64,000 nucleotides of DNA from Enterococcus saigonensis (GTDB lineage Bacteria > Bacillota > Bacilli > Lactobacillales > Enterococcaceae), in NCBI RefSeq assembly GCF_011397115.1, contig NZ_AP022823.1, positions 12,009 through 76,008 of the forward strand. Reading direction: 5' to 3'. Positions 1 through 7,950 of this stretch are shown one piece after another. The notes under the pieces were generated by a model. That model was not told where the DNA came from, did no database searches, and saw nothing but the letters and a program-made list of their open reading frames with translations. A program made the translations under genes and the position numbers. The stretch's first letter is position 1. Each line of letters starts with the position of its first letter.

Positions 1-32
1 ACTTTCCAAATTTAAAAAAGCGACTCATAGAA

Positions 33-770
33 TTATTTCCTCCCGTTAAATAATAGATAACTATTAAAAATAGACAATACTTGCTCATAAGTAATGGTAC
101 TTAAATTGTTTACTTTGGCGTGTTTCATTGCTTGATGAAACTGATTTTTAGTAAACAGTTGACGATATTCTCGATTGACCCATTTTGAAACAAAGTACGT
201 ATATAGCTTCCAATATTTATCTGGAACATCTGTGGTATGGCGGGTAAGTTTTATTAAGACACTGTTTACTTTTGGTTTAGGATGAAAGCATTCCGCTGGC
301 AGCTTAAGCAATTGCTGAATCGAGACTTGAGTGTGCAAGAGCAACCCTAGTGTTCGGTGAATATCCAAGGTACGCTTGTAGAATCCTTCTTCAACAATCA
401 GATAGATGTCAGACGCACGGCTTTCAAAAACCACTTTTTTAATAATTTGTGTGCTTAAATGGTAAGGAATATTCCCAACAATTTTATACCTCTGTTTGTT
501 AGGGAATTGAAACTGTAGAATATCTTGGTGAATTAAAGTGACACGAGTATTCAGTTTTAATTTTTCTGACGATAAGTTGAATAGATGACTGTCTAATTCA
601 ATAGACGTTACCTGTTTACTTATTTTAGCCAGTTTCGTCGTTAAATGCCCTTTACCTGTTCCAATTTCGTAAACGGTATCGGTTTCTTTTAAATTCAATT
701 GTTTTATTATTTGGTTGAGTACTTTTTCACTCGTTAAAAAGTTTTGAGAATATTTTATATTTTTGTTCAT
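33..770 (-). CDS. erm(B): 23S rRNA adenine N6-methyltransferase Erm(B)
   Basis: Dimethylates A2058 of 23S rRNA using S-adenosylmethionine and so gives macrolide, lincosamide and streptogramin B resistance. The 245-residue protein has the full family length. It begins MNKNIKYSQNF, has the SAM-binding motif EIGTGKGHLT near residues 35-44 and the catalytic NIPYHLST motif near residue 101. I recognise the sequence as Erm(B). It is preceded by a 27-codon leader peptide, so expression is probably induced by ribosome stalling. It lies beside an omega fragment and topoisomerase, the usual Inc18 arrangement. No frameshift is visible. Confidence 0.98.
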   Translation of the reverse strand: MNKNIKYSQNFLTSEKVLNQIIKQLNLKETDTVYEIGTGKGHLTTKLAKISKQVTSIELDSHLFNLSSEKLKLNTRVTLIHQDILQFQFPNKQRYKIVGNIPYHLSTQIIKKVVFESRASDIYLIVEEGFYKRTLDIHRTLGLLLHTQVSIQQLLKLPAECFHPKPKVNSVLIKLTRHTTDVPDKYWKLYTYFVSKWVNREYRQLFTKNQFHQAMKHAKVNNLSTITYEQVLSIFNSYLLFNGRK

Positions 771-894
771 GTAATCTCTCCTGAAGTGATTACATCTATA
801 AACAAATACAGAAGTTAAACGATTTGTTTGTAATTTTAGTTATCTGTTTAAAAAGTCATAAGATTAGTCACTGGTAGGAATTAATCTAACGTAT

Positions 895-978
895 TTATTT
901 ATCTGCGTAATCACTGTTTTTAGTCTGTTTCAAAACAGTAGATGTTTTATCTACATTACGCATTTGGAATACCAACAT
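895..978 (-). CDS. ermBL: ErmBL leader peptide
   Basis: A 27-codon reading frame, beginning MLVFQMRNVDK and ending NSDYADK, lies 125 bp upstream of erm(B). It matches the known ErmBL leader, which stalls the ribosome at Asp10 (visible as the D of NVDK) when erythromycin is bound. Stalling then opens the erm(B) ribosome binding site. A strong AAGGAGG site stands just before the start codon. Confidence 0.93.
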   Translation of the reverse strand: MLVFQMRNVDKTSTVLKQTKNSDYADK

Positions 979-1026
979 GACGAATCCCTCCTTCTTAATT
1001 ACAAATTTTTAGCATCTAATTTAACT

Positions 1027-1266
1027 TCAATTCCTATTATACAAAATTTTAAGATAATGCACTATCAACACACTCTTAAGTTTGCTTCTAAGTCTTATTT
1101 CCATAACTTCTTTTACGTTTCCGCCATTCTTTGCTGTTTCGATTTTTATGATATGGTGCAAGTCAGCACGAACACGAACCGTCTTATCTCCCATTATATC
1201 TTTTTTTGCACTGATTGGTGTATCATTTCGTTTTTCTTTTTGTGCGCCTAAATTTCCCACAATCAC
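1027..1266 (-). pseudogene. Truncated omega repressor fused to erm(B) upstream DNA
   Basis: The first 55 residues match the intact omega protein encoded at 63451-63666 apart from one A-to-E change. The match stops after KEVM (about position 1100), and the frame then runs 24 codons into erm(B) promoter DNA. The lost part is the last 16 residues, in the second helix of the ribbon-helix-helix fold, so the product is unlikely to form the normal dimer. It looks like the scar of the recombination that joined erm(B) to the omega locus. Confidence 0.85.
1036..1068 (-). promoter_or_regulatory. Likely erm(B) promoter
   Basis: On the minus strand a perfect TATAAT lies at 1036-1041, with a candidate -35 TTGATA at 1063-1068. 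The spacing of 21 bp is long, so the -35 assignment is uncertain. Transcripts from here would carry the ErmBL leader. The promoter lies inside the run-on frame of the truncated omega gene. Confidence 0.6.
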
Positions 1267-1308
1267 TCACTTCTTTCTATTTCTTCTTATTCTTATTTTA
1301 TCATCAAC

Positions 1309-1378
1309 AATCACAAATCACTTGTGATTTGTGATAAGTGATTTGTGATAAGTGATTTGTGATAAGTGATTTGTGATT
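1309..1378. promoter_or_regulatory. Ten contiguous omega-binding heptads
   Basis: Ten unspaced 7-bp units fitting WATCACW or its reverse complement WGTGATW fill this interval. Omega binds such arrays both as operator and as the parS centromere of Inc18 plasmids. The array belongs to the truncated omega copy and is longer than the seven-unit array beside intact omega at 63709-63757. Omega made from the intact gene could still bind here. Confidence 0.88.
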
Positions 1379-1385
1379 AATATAT

Positions 1386-1412
1386 AAAAGCCCTCTTTAA
1401 AGGGCTTTTATG
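1386..1412 (-). terminator. Intrinsic terminator after topoisomerase gene
   Basis: An AAAAGCCCT / AGGGCTTTT hairpin sits immediately downstream of the topoisomerase stop codon. It ends the resolvase-topoisomerase transcript before the heptad array. Confidence 0.8.
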
Positions 1413-1413
1413 T

Positions 1414-3558
1414 TTATTTTGAGAAAGATATAAAATCAATATATCCCTTTTCCCCAATTTTTACAACGGCATTGTAGGGCTTTTTCTCTTTGTTTTTGAT
1501 TCCTTTTACCAGGGTTTCTTTTCCCTCCAGTAATTCTTTTACATTCGTTTTGGTTAGTTTTTTCTTTCTAAAATGTTCAGCTAAAGTAAACTTACATTCA
1601 GGATAATTTGAACAACCATAAAACGATTTTTTTAATACAATATTGTTGCCACACTTAGGACATTTTCCTACAATACTTTTTTCTGCTTCTTTTTCTTTCT
1701 GTTCCTGGTAATCAGAAAAATTTAGTTTTTCTATATCGTTAGGTACAGCTTCCAGTAAATGAACAATGAATTTTTTGATATTCGTAATAAAGTTCTCTTG
1801 ATTGCCTTCTCTTTTACCGATTTTTTTTAAATACGTTTCCCATTTAGCCGTCATTTCAGCACTCGTTAAAAGGTGCTGACTTTCAACTGCCTGGCACAAT
1901 AATTTTCCTTTTTCAGTTACAACAAGCTTATTCTTAATCACATGGATATATTCTTTTTGTTTTAACGCTTCAATAATGCTTGCTCTTGTCGCTTCTGTTC
2001 CAATCCCCTCAACTTCTTGTAAAATCTTGATTGCTTCTTCATCATCAACCGTTTTATTCGCCGTTTTCATAGCAGTTAATAATGTACCCTCTGTAAAAGC
2101 TTTTGGCGGTTGCGTTTCTTTTTCAACACTCTTAACACCAACTTCGGCACGTTCGCCAATGATAACGAGTGGTAACGTTTGAACGTCCTCTTTTTCTTCT
2201 TTGGTTTGTTGTTTGAAAAGAATTTTCCACCCTTCTTGCTTTGGTGTCTTTCCGATCGATTGAAACAGCAAATCAGCTACTTTCGTTTGTATCTTGGTTT
2301 CTTCATACAAGTAATCAGGTAAAAACATGGCAACGGTCGTTTTAACGACTAAAGCATAAATTTTTCGTTGTAAATCGTCCATTTTCGCTAATGCAGATTC
2401 GGTAGGTACTTGTTTTGTTGGGATAATGGCGTGGTGTTCCTGTACCTTACTACCGTCCACATAACGCTTTCTAGGCTCTGTTTGAACCATTTCAAGATCA
2501 AGTCCTAAAAAACCGCTATATTTGCCAAAATTCGCTTTTAAATAAGCAAATTCGTTCTCTGTAATAAATGGTGTATCTGTTCTTGGATAACTCAATAATT
2601 TTGCTTCATACAGTCCTTGCATAGCTTTTAAAGTTTGGCTCGCTGTCGCTTTATAAAGCTGATTGACTTTTGATTGCAAACTACTTAAAGAAAACAAACT
2701 CGGACTATTCGTTTTCTTCTCTTTGGTTTGAACATCAGCAATTATCCCCTCTTGATTGCCTATTTTAGCTTGTTTAGAAGAAACAAAAGCTAAAAGCTCC
2801 TCTTGGGTTTTAAAACGCTGTGTGGGGCTTAGAACGCCCTTAAACGACCCTTGGTTTACTTTTATACTAGCTTCCACCTCGAAAAAAGGTTCTTTTTTAA
2901 AATTCTCTATGGCTTCCTGGCGCTGAAAAATAAGGTATAAGGTGGGCGTTTGAACACGTCCTAGTGAAAATGTACCTTGTACGCCCTTCTGTTGTAAATT
3001 TAACGTATACAAAGGGCTTGCGTTCATGCCGATCAACCAATCGGCAATTTGGCGTGTTTGCGCTTCTTGATAAAAGGGATAGTAATTCATTCCAGGTTGC
3101 AAATTTTGAAAACCGCTTCGGATTACATCTTTTTCTAAGCTATTGATCCATAGTCTTTTAAATGTTTTATCTTTTGAAAAGGCATTTGCTTTATGGATAA
3201 TCGACCAGGCGATATTTTCACCTTCTCTGTCGCTATCTGTTGCAACAATAATTGTATTTGCCTTTTTGAGAAGTTCTGCAACAATTTTAAACTGCTTTCC
3301 CTTATCTTTTGCAACTTCAAAATCGTATCGATCAGGAAAAATCGGCAAAGATTCAAGTTTCCAATTTTGCCACTTTTCGTCATAATGACCTGGTTCTGCT
3401 AATTCCACTAAATGCCCAAAACCAAAGGTGATAAACGTTTCATCTGTAAATAGTGGGTCTTTGATCTCAAAATAACCGTCTTTTTTGGTGCTTTGTTTTA
3501 AAGAACTTGCGTAGGCTAATGCCTGGCTTGGTTTTTCAGCTAAAATAACCGTACTCAT
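1414..3558 (-). CDS. Type IA DNA topoisomerase (Inc18 Top-beta type)
   Basis: A 714-residue topoisomerase III-like enzyme that relaxes negative supercoils through a 5'-phosphotyrosine intermediate. The Toprim motif DSDREGE is at residues 108-114, and the active-site tyrosine is Y324 in SYPRTDTP. A four-cysteine zinc finger (CPKC...CSNYPEC) lies near the C-terminus. Inc18 plasmids such as pAMbeta1 carry such an enzyme next to a resolvase and use it in replication or resolution. The start codon overlaps the resolvase stop codon (TAATG), so translation is coupled. It is full length. Confidence 0.93.
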   Translation of the reverse strand: MSTVILAEKPSQALAYASSLKQSTKKDGYFEIKDPLFTDETFITFGFGHLVELAEPGHYDEKWQNWKLESLPIFPDRYDFEVAKDKGKQFKIVAELLKKANTIIVATDSDREGENIAWSIIHKANAFSKDKTFKRLWINSLEKDVIRSGFQNLQPGMNYYPFYQEAQTRQIADWLIGMNASPLYTLNLQQKGVQGTFSLGRVQTPTLYLIFQRQEAIENFKKEPFFEVEASIKVNQGSFKGVLSPTQRFKTQEELLAFVSSKQAKIGNQEGIIADVQTKEKKTNSPSLFSLSSLQSKVNQLYKATASQTLKAMQGLYEAKLLSYPRTDTPFITENEFAYLKANFGKYSGFLGLDLEMVQTEPRKRYVDGSKVQEHHAIIPTKQVPTESALAKMDDLQRKIYALVVKTTVAMFLPDYLYEETKIQTKVADLLFQSIGKTPKQEGWKILFKQQTKEEKEDVQTLPLVIIGERAEVGVKSVEKETQPPKAFTEGTLLTAMKTANKTVDDEEAIKILQEVEGIGTEATRASIIEALKQKEYIHVIKNKLVVTEKGKLLCQAVESQHLLTSAEMTAKWETYLKKIGKREGNQENFITNIKKFIVHLLEAVPNDIEKLNFSDYQEQKEKEAEKSIVGKCPKCGNNIVLKKSFYGCSNYPECKFTLAEHFRKKKLTKTNVKELLEGKETLVKGIKNKEKKPYNAVVKIGEKGYIDFISFSK

Positions 3559-4175
3559 TAACTATCCCTCTTTTCATTGTTTTTTCTTTGATCGACTGTC
3601 ACGTTATATCTTGCTCGATACCTTCTAAACGTTCGGCGATTGATTCCAGTTTGTTCTTCAACTTCTTTATCGGATAAACCATTCAAAAACAAATCGAAAG
3701 CATGCTTTAAACGTGGATCATTTTCTTTAAATTTATGCTGACGACCTTTGAATTTGCCTTTTTTCTTAGCAATTTCGATTCCTTGTGCCTGACGTTCCTT
3801 AATTTTTTTTCGTTCTGATTCTGCTTGATACTTGTACAATTCAATGACAAGGCTATTAATCAAACGCCTTAAATTTTCATCTTCAATCCCATTCATTGAG
3901 GGTAAATTTAAGACTTCCAGGGTTGCCCCCTTAATTTGAATTTGATTCATCAATTCTGTTAATTCTTTATTATTTCGTCCTAATCGATCTAATTCAGTAA
4001 CAATAACAATATCCCCTTCACGAATATAGTTAAGCATAGCTTGTAATTGTGGGCGTTCGACCGATTGACCGCTTAATTTGTCTGAAAAGACCTTAGAAAC
4101 GCCCTGTAACGCTTGTAATTGCCGATCTAAGTTCTGTTCTTTGCTACTGACACGTGCATAACCAATTTTAGCCAT
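3558..4175 (-). CDS. Serine resolvase (Inc18 Res-beta type)
   Basis: A 205-residue small serine recombinase. The N-terminal catalytic domain begins MAKIGYARVSS with the nucleophile at Ser10, followed by the LDRLGRN motif and a C-terminal helix-turn-helix (GINRRTFRRYRARY). In Inc18 plasmids this protein resolves multimers at res sites. I chose the internal ATG at 4175 rather than a longer frame to 4223 because family members start with MAKIGYARVS. It shares an operon with the topoisomerase and overlaps it by 1 bp. Confidence 0.93.
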   Translation of the reverse strand: MAKIGYARVSSKEQNLDRQLQALQGVSKVFSDKLSGQSVERPQLQAMLNYIREGDIVIVTELDRLGRNNKELTELMNQIQIKGATLEVLNLPSMNGIEDENLRRLINSLVIELYKYQAESERKKIKERQAQGIEIAKKKGKFKGRQHKFKENDPRLKHAFDLFLNGLSDKEVEEQTGINRRTFRRYRARYNVTVDQRKNNEKRDS

Positions 4176-4188
4176 TTTCAACCAACCT

Positions 4189-4359
4189 CTAAAATTCTCT
4201 CGGTTGCAATAACCAATCAGCAATATCTACTTTTTCAATTTCAAATTGCTTATCAGAAATTGTCTTTTCGTAAGCGATAAAATCTTGCGCATATTGTTGC
4301 TCATTAAAAATAGCCACCACTTCGTCATTTTCTAAAACTCGATAAATAAATTTTTTCAT
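4189..4359 (-). CDS. Small hypothetical protein upstream of resolvase
   Basis: A 56-codon frame, starting MKKFIYRVLEND and ending LLQPREF, has a good AGGAGT ribosome binding site. It stops 13 bp before the resolvase ATG, so it is probably the first gene of the resolvase-topoisomerase operon. Nothing in it identifies a function. It is rich in acidic and aromatic residues and lacks a signal peptide or membrane segment. Confidence 0.65.
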   Translation of the reverse strand: MKKFIYRVLENDEVVAIFNEQQYAQDFIAYEKTISDKQFEIEKVDIADWLLQPREF

Positions 4360-4469
4360 TTTACTCCTCCTATTATGCCCAACTTAAATGACCTATTCAC
4401 CAAGTCAATTATACTGCTAAAATCATATTAGGACAAATAGGTATACTTTAATGTCCTATATAAAATAAA

Positions 4470-4602
4470 AGTTCAAAAGGTAAGTGTGTGCTTCGCTCCC
4501 ACTGCCCATCGACGTTTTAGTAGCCTTTCCCTCACTTCGTTCAGTCCAAGCTAACTAAAAATTTTCGGGCTACTCTCTCCTTTGCCCTAAAAAAATAAAT
4601 CA
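4470..4602. repeat. Diverged direct repeat, copy A
   Basis: About 130 bp that recur in the same orientation at 4992-5123. Shared blocks include CGACGTTTTAGTAGCCTTTCC and GCTACTCTCTCCTT. The two copies flank the padR remnant and palindrome. No gene or known element was recognised in the repeat. Confidence 0.7.
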
Positions 4603-4663
4603 AAACGCAGTCTTTTAATATCTTCTAGTTAATCAAACGAAAAACAAGAACGAAAAACAAAGG

Positions 4664-4728
4664 CCTCATCGTCGCAAAGAGGGCAAAAATCTCTTAAAGG
4701 GATTTTTGCCCTCTTTGCGACGATGAGG
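4664..4728. repeat. Perfect 28-bp inverted repeat
   Basis: Arms 4664-4691 and 4701-4728 are exactly complementary with a 9-bp spacer. The right arm is in-frame padR coding sequence (PHRRKEGK) and the left arm is its inverted copy. No T-run follows the hairpin on either side, so it is not a typical terminator. Confidence 0.9.
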
Positions 4729-4930
4729 TCTACTTGGAATTTCTTCTATCAAATTAATCTTAAGTAAATTTTCAATCGCTCCATACATAGTTCCTGCTGC
4801 TACCTTAACTGATCCATCACTTAACTTATCAATTTCTTGAATAATAGCATATCCATGAACGGGTGTAGTTAAAACTAAAATAATATAAAAAAGTTCTTTC
4901 CGTTAAAGGTAAATATGGATTTCTAATCAT
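4664..4930 (-). pseudogene. PadR-family regulator remnant
   Basis: Read on the minus strand from an ATG at 4930, the frames give MIRNPYLPLTER and then, after a frameshift, VHGYAIIQEIDKLSDG and AAGTMYGAIENLLK. These blocks are the winged-helix core of PadR repressors. The frame runs into the 28-bp palindrome and stops, so the dimerisation domain is missing. Frameshift plus truncation make it a pseudogene. Confidence 0.75.
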
Positions 4931-4991
4931 ACAAAGAAAGTCAAGTATTAGAAAAAAGTTCACTAGGATAATAGTCTAAGATTCTATTAAA

Positions 4992-5123
4992 AATTCAAAA
5001 GATCAAGTGTTCACTTCGCTCTCACTGCCCTCGACGTTTTAGTAGCCTTTCCATAACTTCGTTCAGTCTAAGCCAACTAAAAGTTTTCGTGCTACTCTCT
5101 CCTTCACCCTAAAAAATAAATCG
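4992..5123. repeat. Diverged direct repeat, copy B
   Basis: Second copy of the repeat at 4470-4602, with scattered substitutions and small indels. The rest of 4931-5180 shows no supportable gene. Confidence 0.7.
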
Positions 5124-5179
5124 AGTTGTGTGTCTGTTTTCGGCCATTTTGATATCTTATTTAAACTTTCTTGAATAAA

Positions 5180-5545
5180 TGTACGCTCTAAACGAGGTCA
5201 CTGGAACATCCGTTTCAAGCCTTTCGTGTGAGAATGATGAAAAAGCTGCAATTAAAAGGGCTCAAAAATGAAGCACAGAAACTGAAAGTAAATTGGCGTT
5301 TCTTAACTAAAAACAGATGGAATATTAAAAAACTTGGTGTAGTTTCCGTGCACCTAAATTCCCACTTCTTACAGAAAGTTTAGACGAAGAATTTAGAAAA
5401 AACTACAAAATTTACTCAAATATAACGAAGGTATACGAAGTGCATTGATTTATCCCCATACCAATGACAAAATAGAAGCTAAGAATACCCATATTAAACA
5501 ATGAAACGTGTATCTTATGGATTTAAATCATTTGATAACATGAGC
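5180..5545 (+). pseudogene. ISL3-family transposase remnant
   Basis: Several frames on the plus strand give blocks typical of the C-terminal part of ISL3 transposases: FQAFRVRMMKKLQ, then IEAKNTHIK and KRVSYGFKSFDNM. Stops and frameshifts separate them, and no terminal repeats were found. It abuts the end of the pilus operon. Confidence 0.7.
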
Positions 5546-5550
5546 ATTTT

Positions 5551-6672
5551 TTATTTGACTTCTAGCATTCTTTCTTCTTTTAACATAACTTTTTTCTTAT
5601 TTATCTTCCAAATCTTGGATGGCCTCTTTTTTTTCTTCAAACCAAACTGCACCAACCAACTCTTGCCCAATTTCAAACGATAGCAATCCCCTGGTAGATC
5701 GGTAAAAGTGACTTGTCCGGTTTGATCTGTTAGTTCTTGATAGGCTTTTCCATTACGCCGCAGGGCTTTTTTCCCTTTTTTATCATAGAGTGCGATTGGC
5801 GTATGTTCTGCCACGCCTTCTAAGCAAACAGTGAAATCAAAACGCACTTTCCGCAATCGGTAACGGGCGATCACATGATATAATTGATAAATAGCGGCTA
5901 AGATCAACAGGGCCGTCACCGCCAAGATAGCGATTTGTTTCAACTTACGAAAACGATCGCCTTTGACTTGTTTTTTCTCGGCAGCCGGTGTATATGGCAC
6001 GCGTTTTCCTGTGACTAACAAACGGTGACTATTGATCATATAAGGGGTACAGGTCATGAGCGTCACCAAGTCTTGGCCTGGTTCGATCTTTAAAACCGAA
6101 GTCTGATCTGGCGTCACGACTTGGCTGTCAAACACTTCATAAGCCAAGGTTTCCCCTAAGACATTTAGCAGAAAAATATCACCGTTTTTAAGCTCCGGCA
6201 GATTGGTGAAGAGTTCCCGTTCTGGCAAGCCACGATGAGCCGAGATCACCGCATGGGTACTTGCGCCACCAACAGGAAAGGACGTGCCATCTAGGACCGT
6301 CGCACCTTGTTCCAATAAATCATCATTGGTCGTATCAAATAGCGGTAACTCAATGGCCAAATCAGGAAGATTGATGGTCCCAATCAAATGCTTTTTGTAA
6401 TAAGCAGCTGAAACCGTACCACCATTCGGATTCGCAAACGGATCGGCACCCGGAGCTAACCCGCTGTCGCTCAATTTATTATTTTCTTCCGCCAGTCGCT
6501 TGCGTTCGGCTTCAAATTCTTTCTGGCTTTCCTTCAAATAGCGATCGACGCGCACTTGATCGATCACATTATTCAACGCATCGACATAAAAGGGATAGAG
6601 CATGGTCAAGATGCCGACCATAAAAATGAGGATGATCGCAATTTGCGAGATCACTTGCCGATTTTTCTTCAT
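5551..6672 (-). CDS. Class C (pilin-polymerising) sortase, second copy
   Basis: A 373-residue membrane transpeptidase. It has an N-terminal membrane segment (near residues 8-28), an ADPF lid motif near residue 76, the catalytic Cys in TLMTCTPY with Arg in HRLLVTGKR, a second membrane segment, and a C-terminal extension of about 80 residues after it. Class C sortases join pilin subunits through a pilin-motif lysine. It overlaps the upstream sortase gene by 4 bp and is the last gene of the pilus operon. Confidence 0.92.
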   Translation of the reverse strand: MKKNRQVISQIAIILIFMVGILTMLYPFYVDALNNVIDQVRVDRYLKESQKEFEAERKRLAEENNKLSDSGLAPGADPFANPNGGTVSAAYYKKHLIGTINLPDLAIELPLFDTTNDDLLEQGATVLDGTSFPVGGASTHAVISAHRGLPERELFTNLPELKNGDIFLLNVLGETLAYEVFDSQVVTPDQTSVLKIEPGQDLVTLMTCTPYMINSHRLLVTGKRVPYTPAAEKKQVKGDRFRKLKQIAILAVTALLILAAIYQLYHVIARYRLRKVRFDFTVCLEGVAEHTPIALYDKKGKKALRRNGKAYQELTDQTGQVTFTDLPGDCYRLKLGKSWLVQFGLKKKKRPSKIWKINKKKVMLKEERMLEVK

Positions 6673-7865
6673 TTTTTCGCTCCATTCTCCAGATAATAAG
6701 TAACTTTCTTACCGTGCTTTTTCTTCGTGACGCGGCTTAAAACAAACTGCCGATCTTTTAAACGGCGGACCTTGCCCTTAACTGGTTTTGTCGATCCATC
6801 GATCGCCTTGGCATAATAACGACCCCCTCTGATCTCAGGGAAAGACACCCATCCATCCACCTGGCTTACAGCAACTGGTTGGCTAGTGACATCTGTTGCC
6901 CAGCGTTTTTTACGGACTAAGGTAAAAGTCACGCCTGCTTTGGGTTGACCATTTTCCAATAAGTAAAAACAAAAGTCATAACTGTGTTTGCCACTTTGAT
7001 AATAGACGAACTTGCGATACATCCAATAGAAAATCATGGCAAAGAAAAGCGGGATCAGTAGTAAATACAAGCGAAAACGCCGTTCGACCGCTTTTTTGGT
7101 ACTGGTCACTTCCTCCGCCATTTCCTCCACATAAGGCACACGGTGTCCAGTGACTAATAAACGATGGGTATTGATGCCATAAGGTGTACAAGTCAATAAG
7201 GTCACCAAGTCCCGCCCCGGTTGGATGACCACTTTGTCGATATCCGACGGTAAAACGATCTGGATGTCATCGACCGCATAAGCCAATTTTTCCCCAGCAA
7301 TGGTCAAATAAAAATCATCGCCAATCACCAACTTTTCTAAATCTGTAAAAAGTTTACGTTCCGTCAAGCCACTGTGGCCTGAGATCACCGAATGGGTACT
7401 ATTGCCACCGATCGGATAAGACGTTCCTTGTAAAATCGTCGCGCCTTTTTCCAAAAGAGCAGCATTGGTTTCATCAAATAAAGGTAAGCTGACCGAAATT
7501 TTTGGAATATAGATAGCACCCACGGTATGCTCTTCATAATAGGCTTTACCCGGATCTTTGGCATCATCGACCGCATTTTCAAACGGGTCTTCTACCAGTC
7601 CCATGCCAGGAATATTGGTCATGTTCTTACTTTCAGCTAGCTCTTTATTTTTTTCGGCCATTTCTTGGTGCCTTTTTGCTTGTTCTTTGGTATTTGTTGC
7701 GGCCATCTCAGCCAAGTTTTTTTCCATCATCTTTTGGTCATAATAGGAATTCACCGCATTGGACAAAAAGGGATAGCTGAAAATAATGGCACCGGTCGTA
7801 AATAAAATCGCCATTAGCAGTTTTAAAATCAAATTGATCCGTTCATTTTTTTGGCGCTGATCCAT
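6669..7865 (-). CDS. Class C (pilin-polymerising) sortase, first copy
   Basis: A 398-residue class C sortase. It has an N-terminal membrane helix, an EDPF lid motif, catalytic Cys in TLLTCTPYGINTHR with the conserved downstream Arg, a C-terminal membrane helix, and a long basic tail with a Cna-B-like strand pattern. An AGGAGG site precedes the ATG. It follows the major pilin gene across a terminator-like hairpin, so it is probably expressed at a lower level by read-through. Having two sortases suggests separate roles in polymerising the backbone and adding minor pilins (inference). Confidence 0.92.
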   Translation of the reverse strand: MDQRQKNERINLILKLLMAILFTTGAIIFSYPFLSNAVNSYYDQKMMEKNLAEMAATNTKEQAKRHQEMAEKNKELAESKNMTNIPGMGLVEDPFENAVDDAKDPGKAYYEEHTVGAIYIPKISVSLPLFDETNAALLEKGATILQGTSYPIGGNSTHSVISGHSGLTERKLFTDLEKLVIGDDFYLTIAGEKLAYAVDDIQIVLPSDIDKVVIQPGRDLVTLLTCTPYGINTHRLLVTGHRVPYVEEMAEEVTSTKKAVERRFRLYLLLIPLFFAMIFYWMYRKFVYYQSGKHSYDFCFYLLENGQPKAGVTFTLVRKKRWATDVTSQPVAVSQVDGWVSFPEIRGGRYYAKAIDGSTKPVKGKVRRLKDRQFVLSRVTKKKHGKKVTYYLENGAKK

Positions 7866-7899
7866 GCTTGCACCTCCTTCTCCCTATTTAAAAGAAAGA

Positions 7900-7930
7900 A
7901 AAGGCAACTTCAAGAAATGAAGCTGCCTTT
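7900..7930 (-). terminator. Intrinsic terminator between major pilin and sortases
   Basis: An AAAGGCA-x-CTTCA / TGAAG-x-TGCCTTT hairpin is followed by T-rich sequence on the minus strand. Its place between the abundant pilin gene and the sortase genes suggests attenuation that keeps sortase levels below pilin levels. Confidence 0.75.
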
Positions 7931-7950
7931 TGCTATTTTAAAACTATATC

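Noticed and set aside
964..1327. Plus-strand frames over the erm(B) upstream region
   Set aside because: They are shadows of the omega remnant and leader peptide; no ribosome binding sites.
4470..5123. CRISPR-like arrangement of the two repeats
   Set aside because: Only two long, diverged copies with about 400 bp between and no cas genes.
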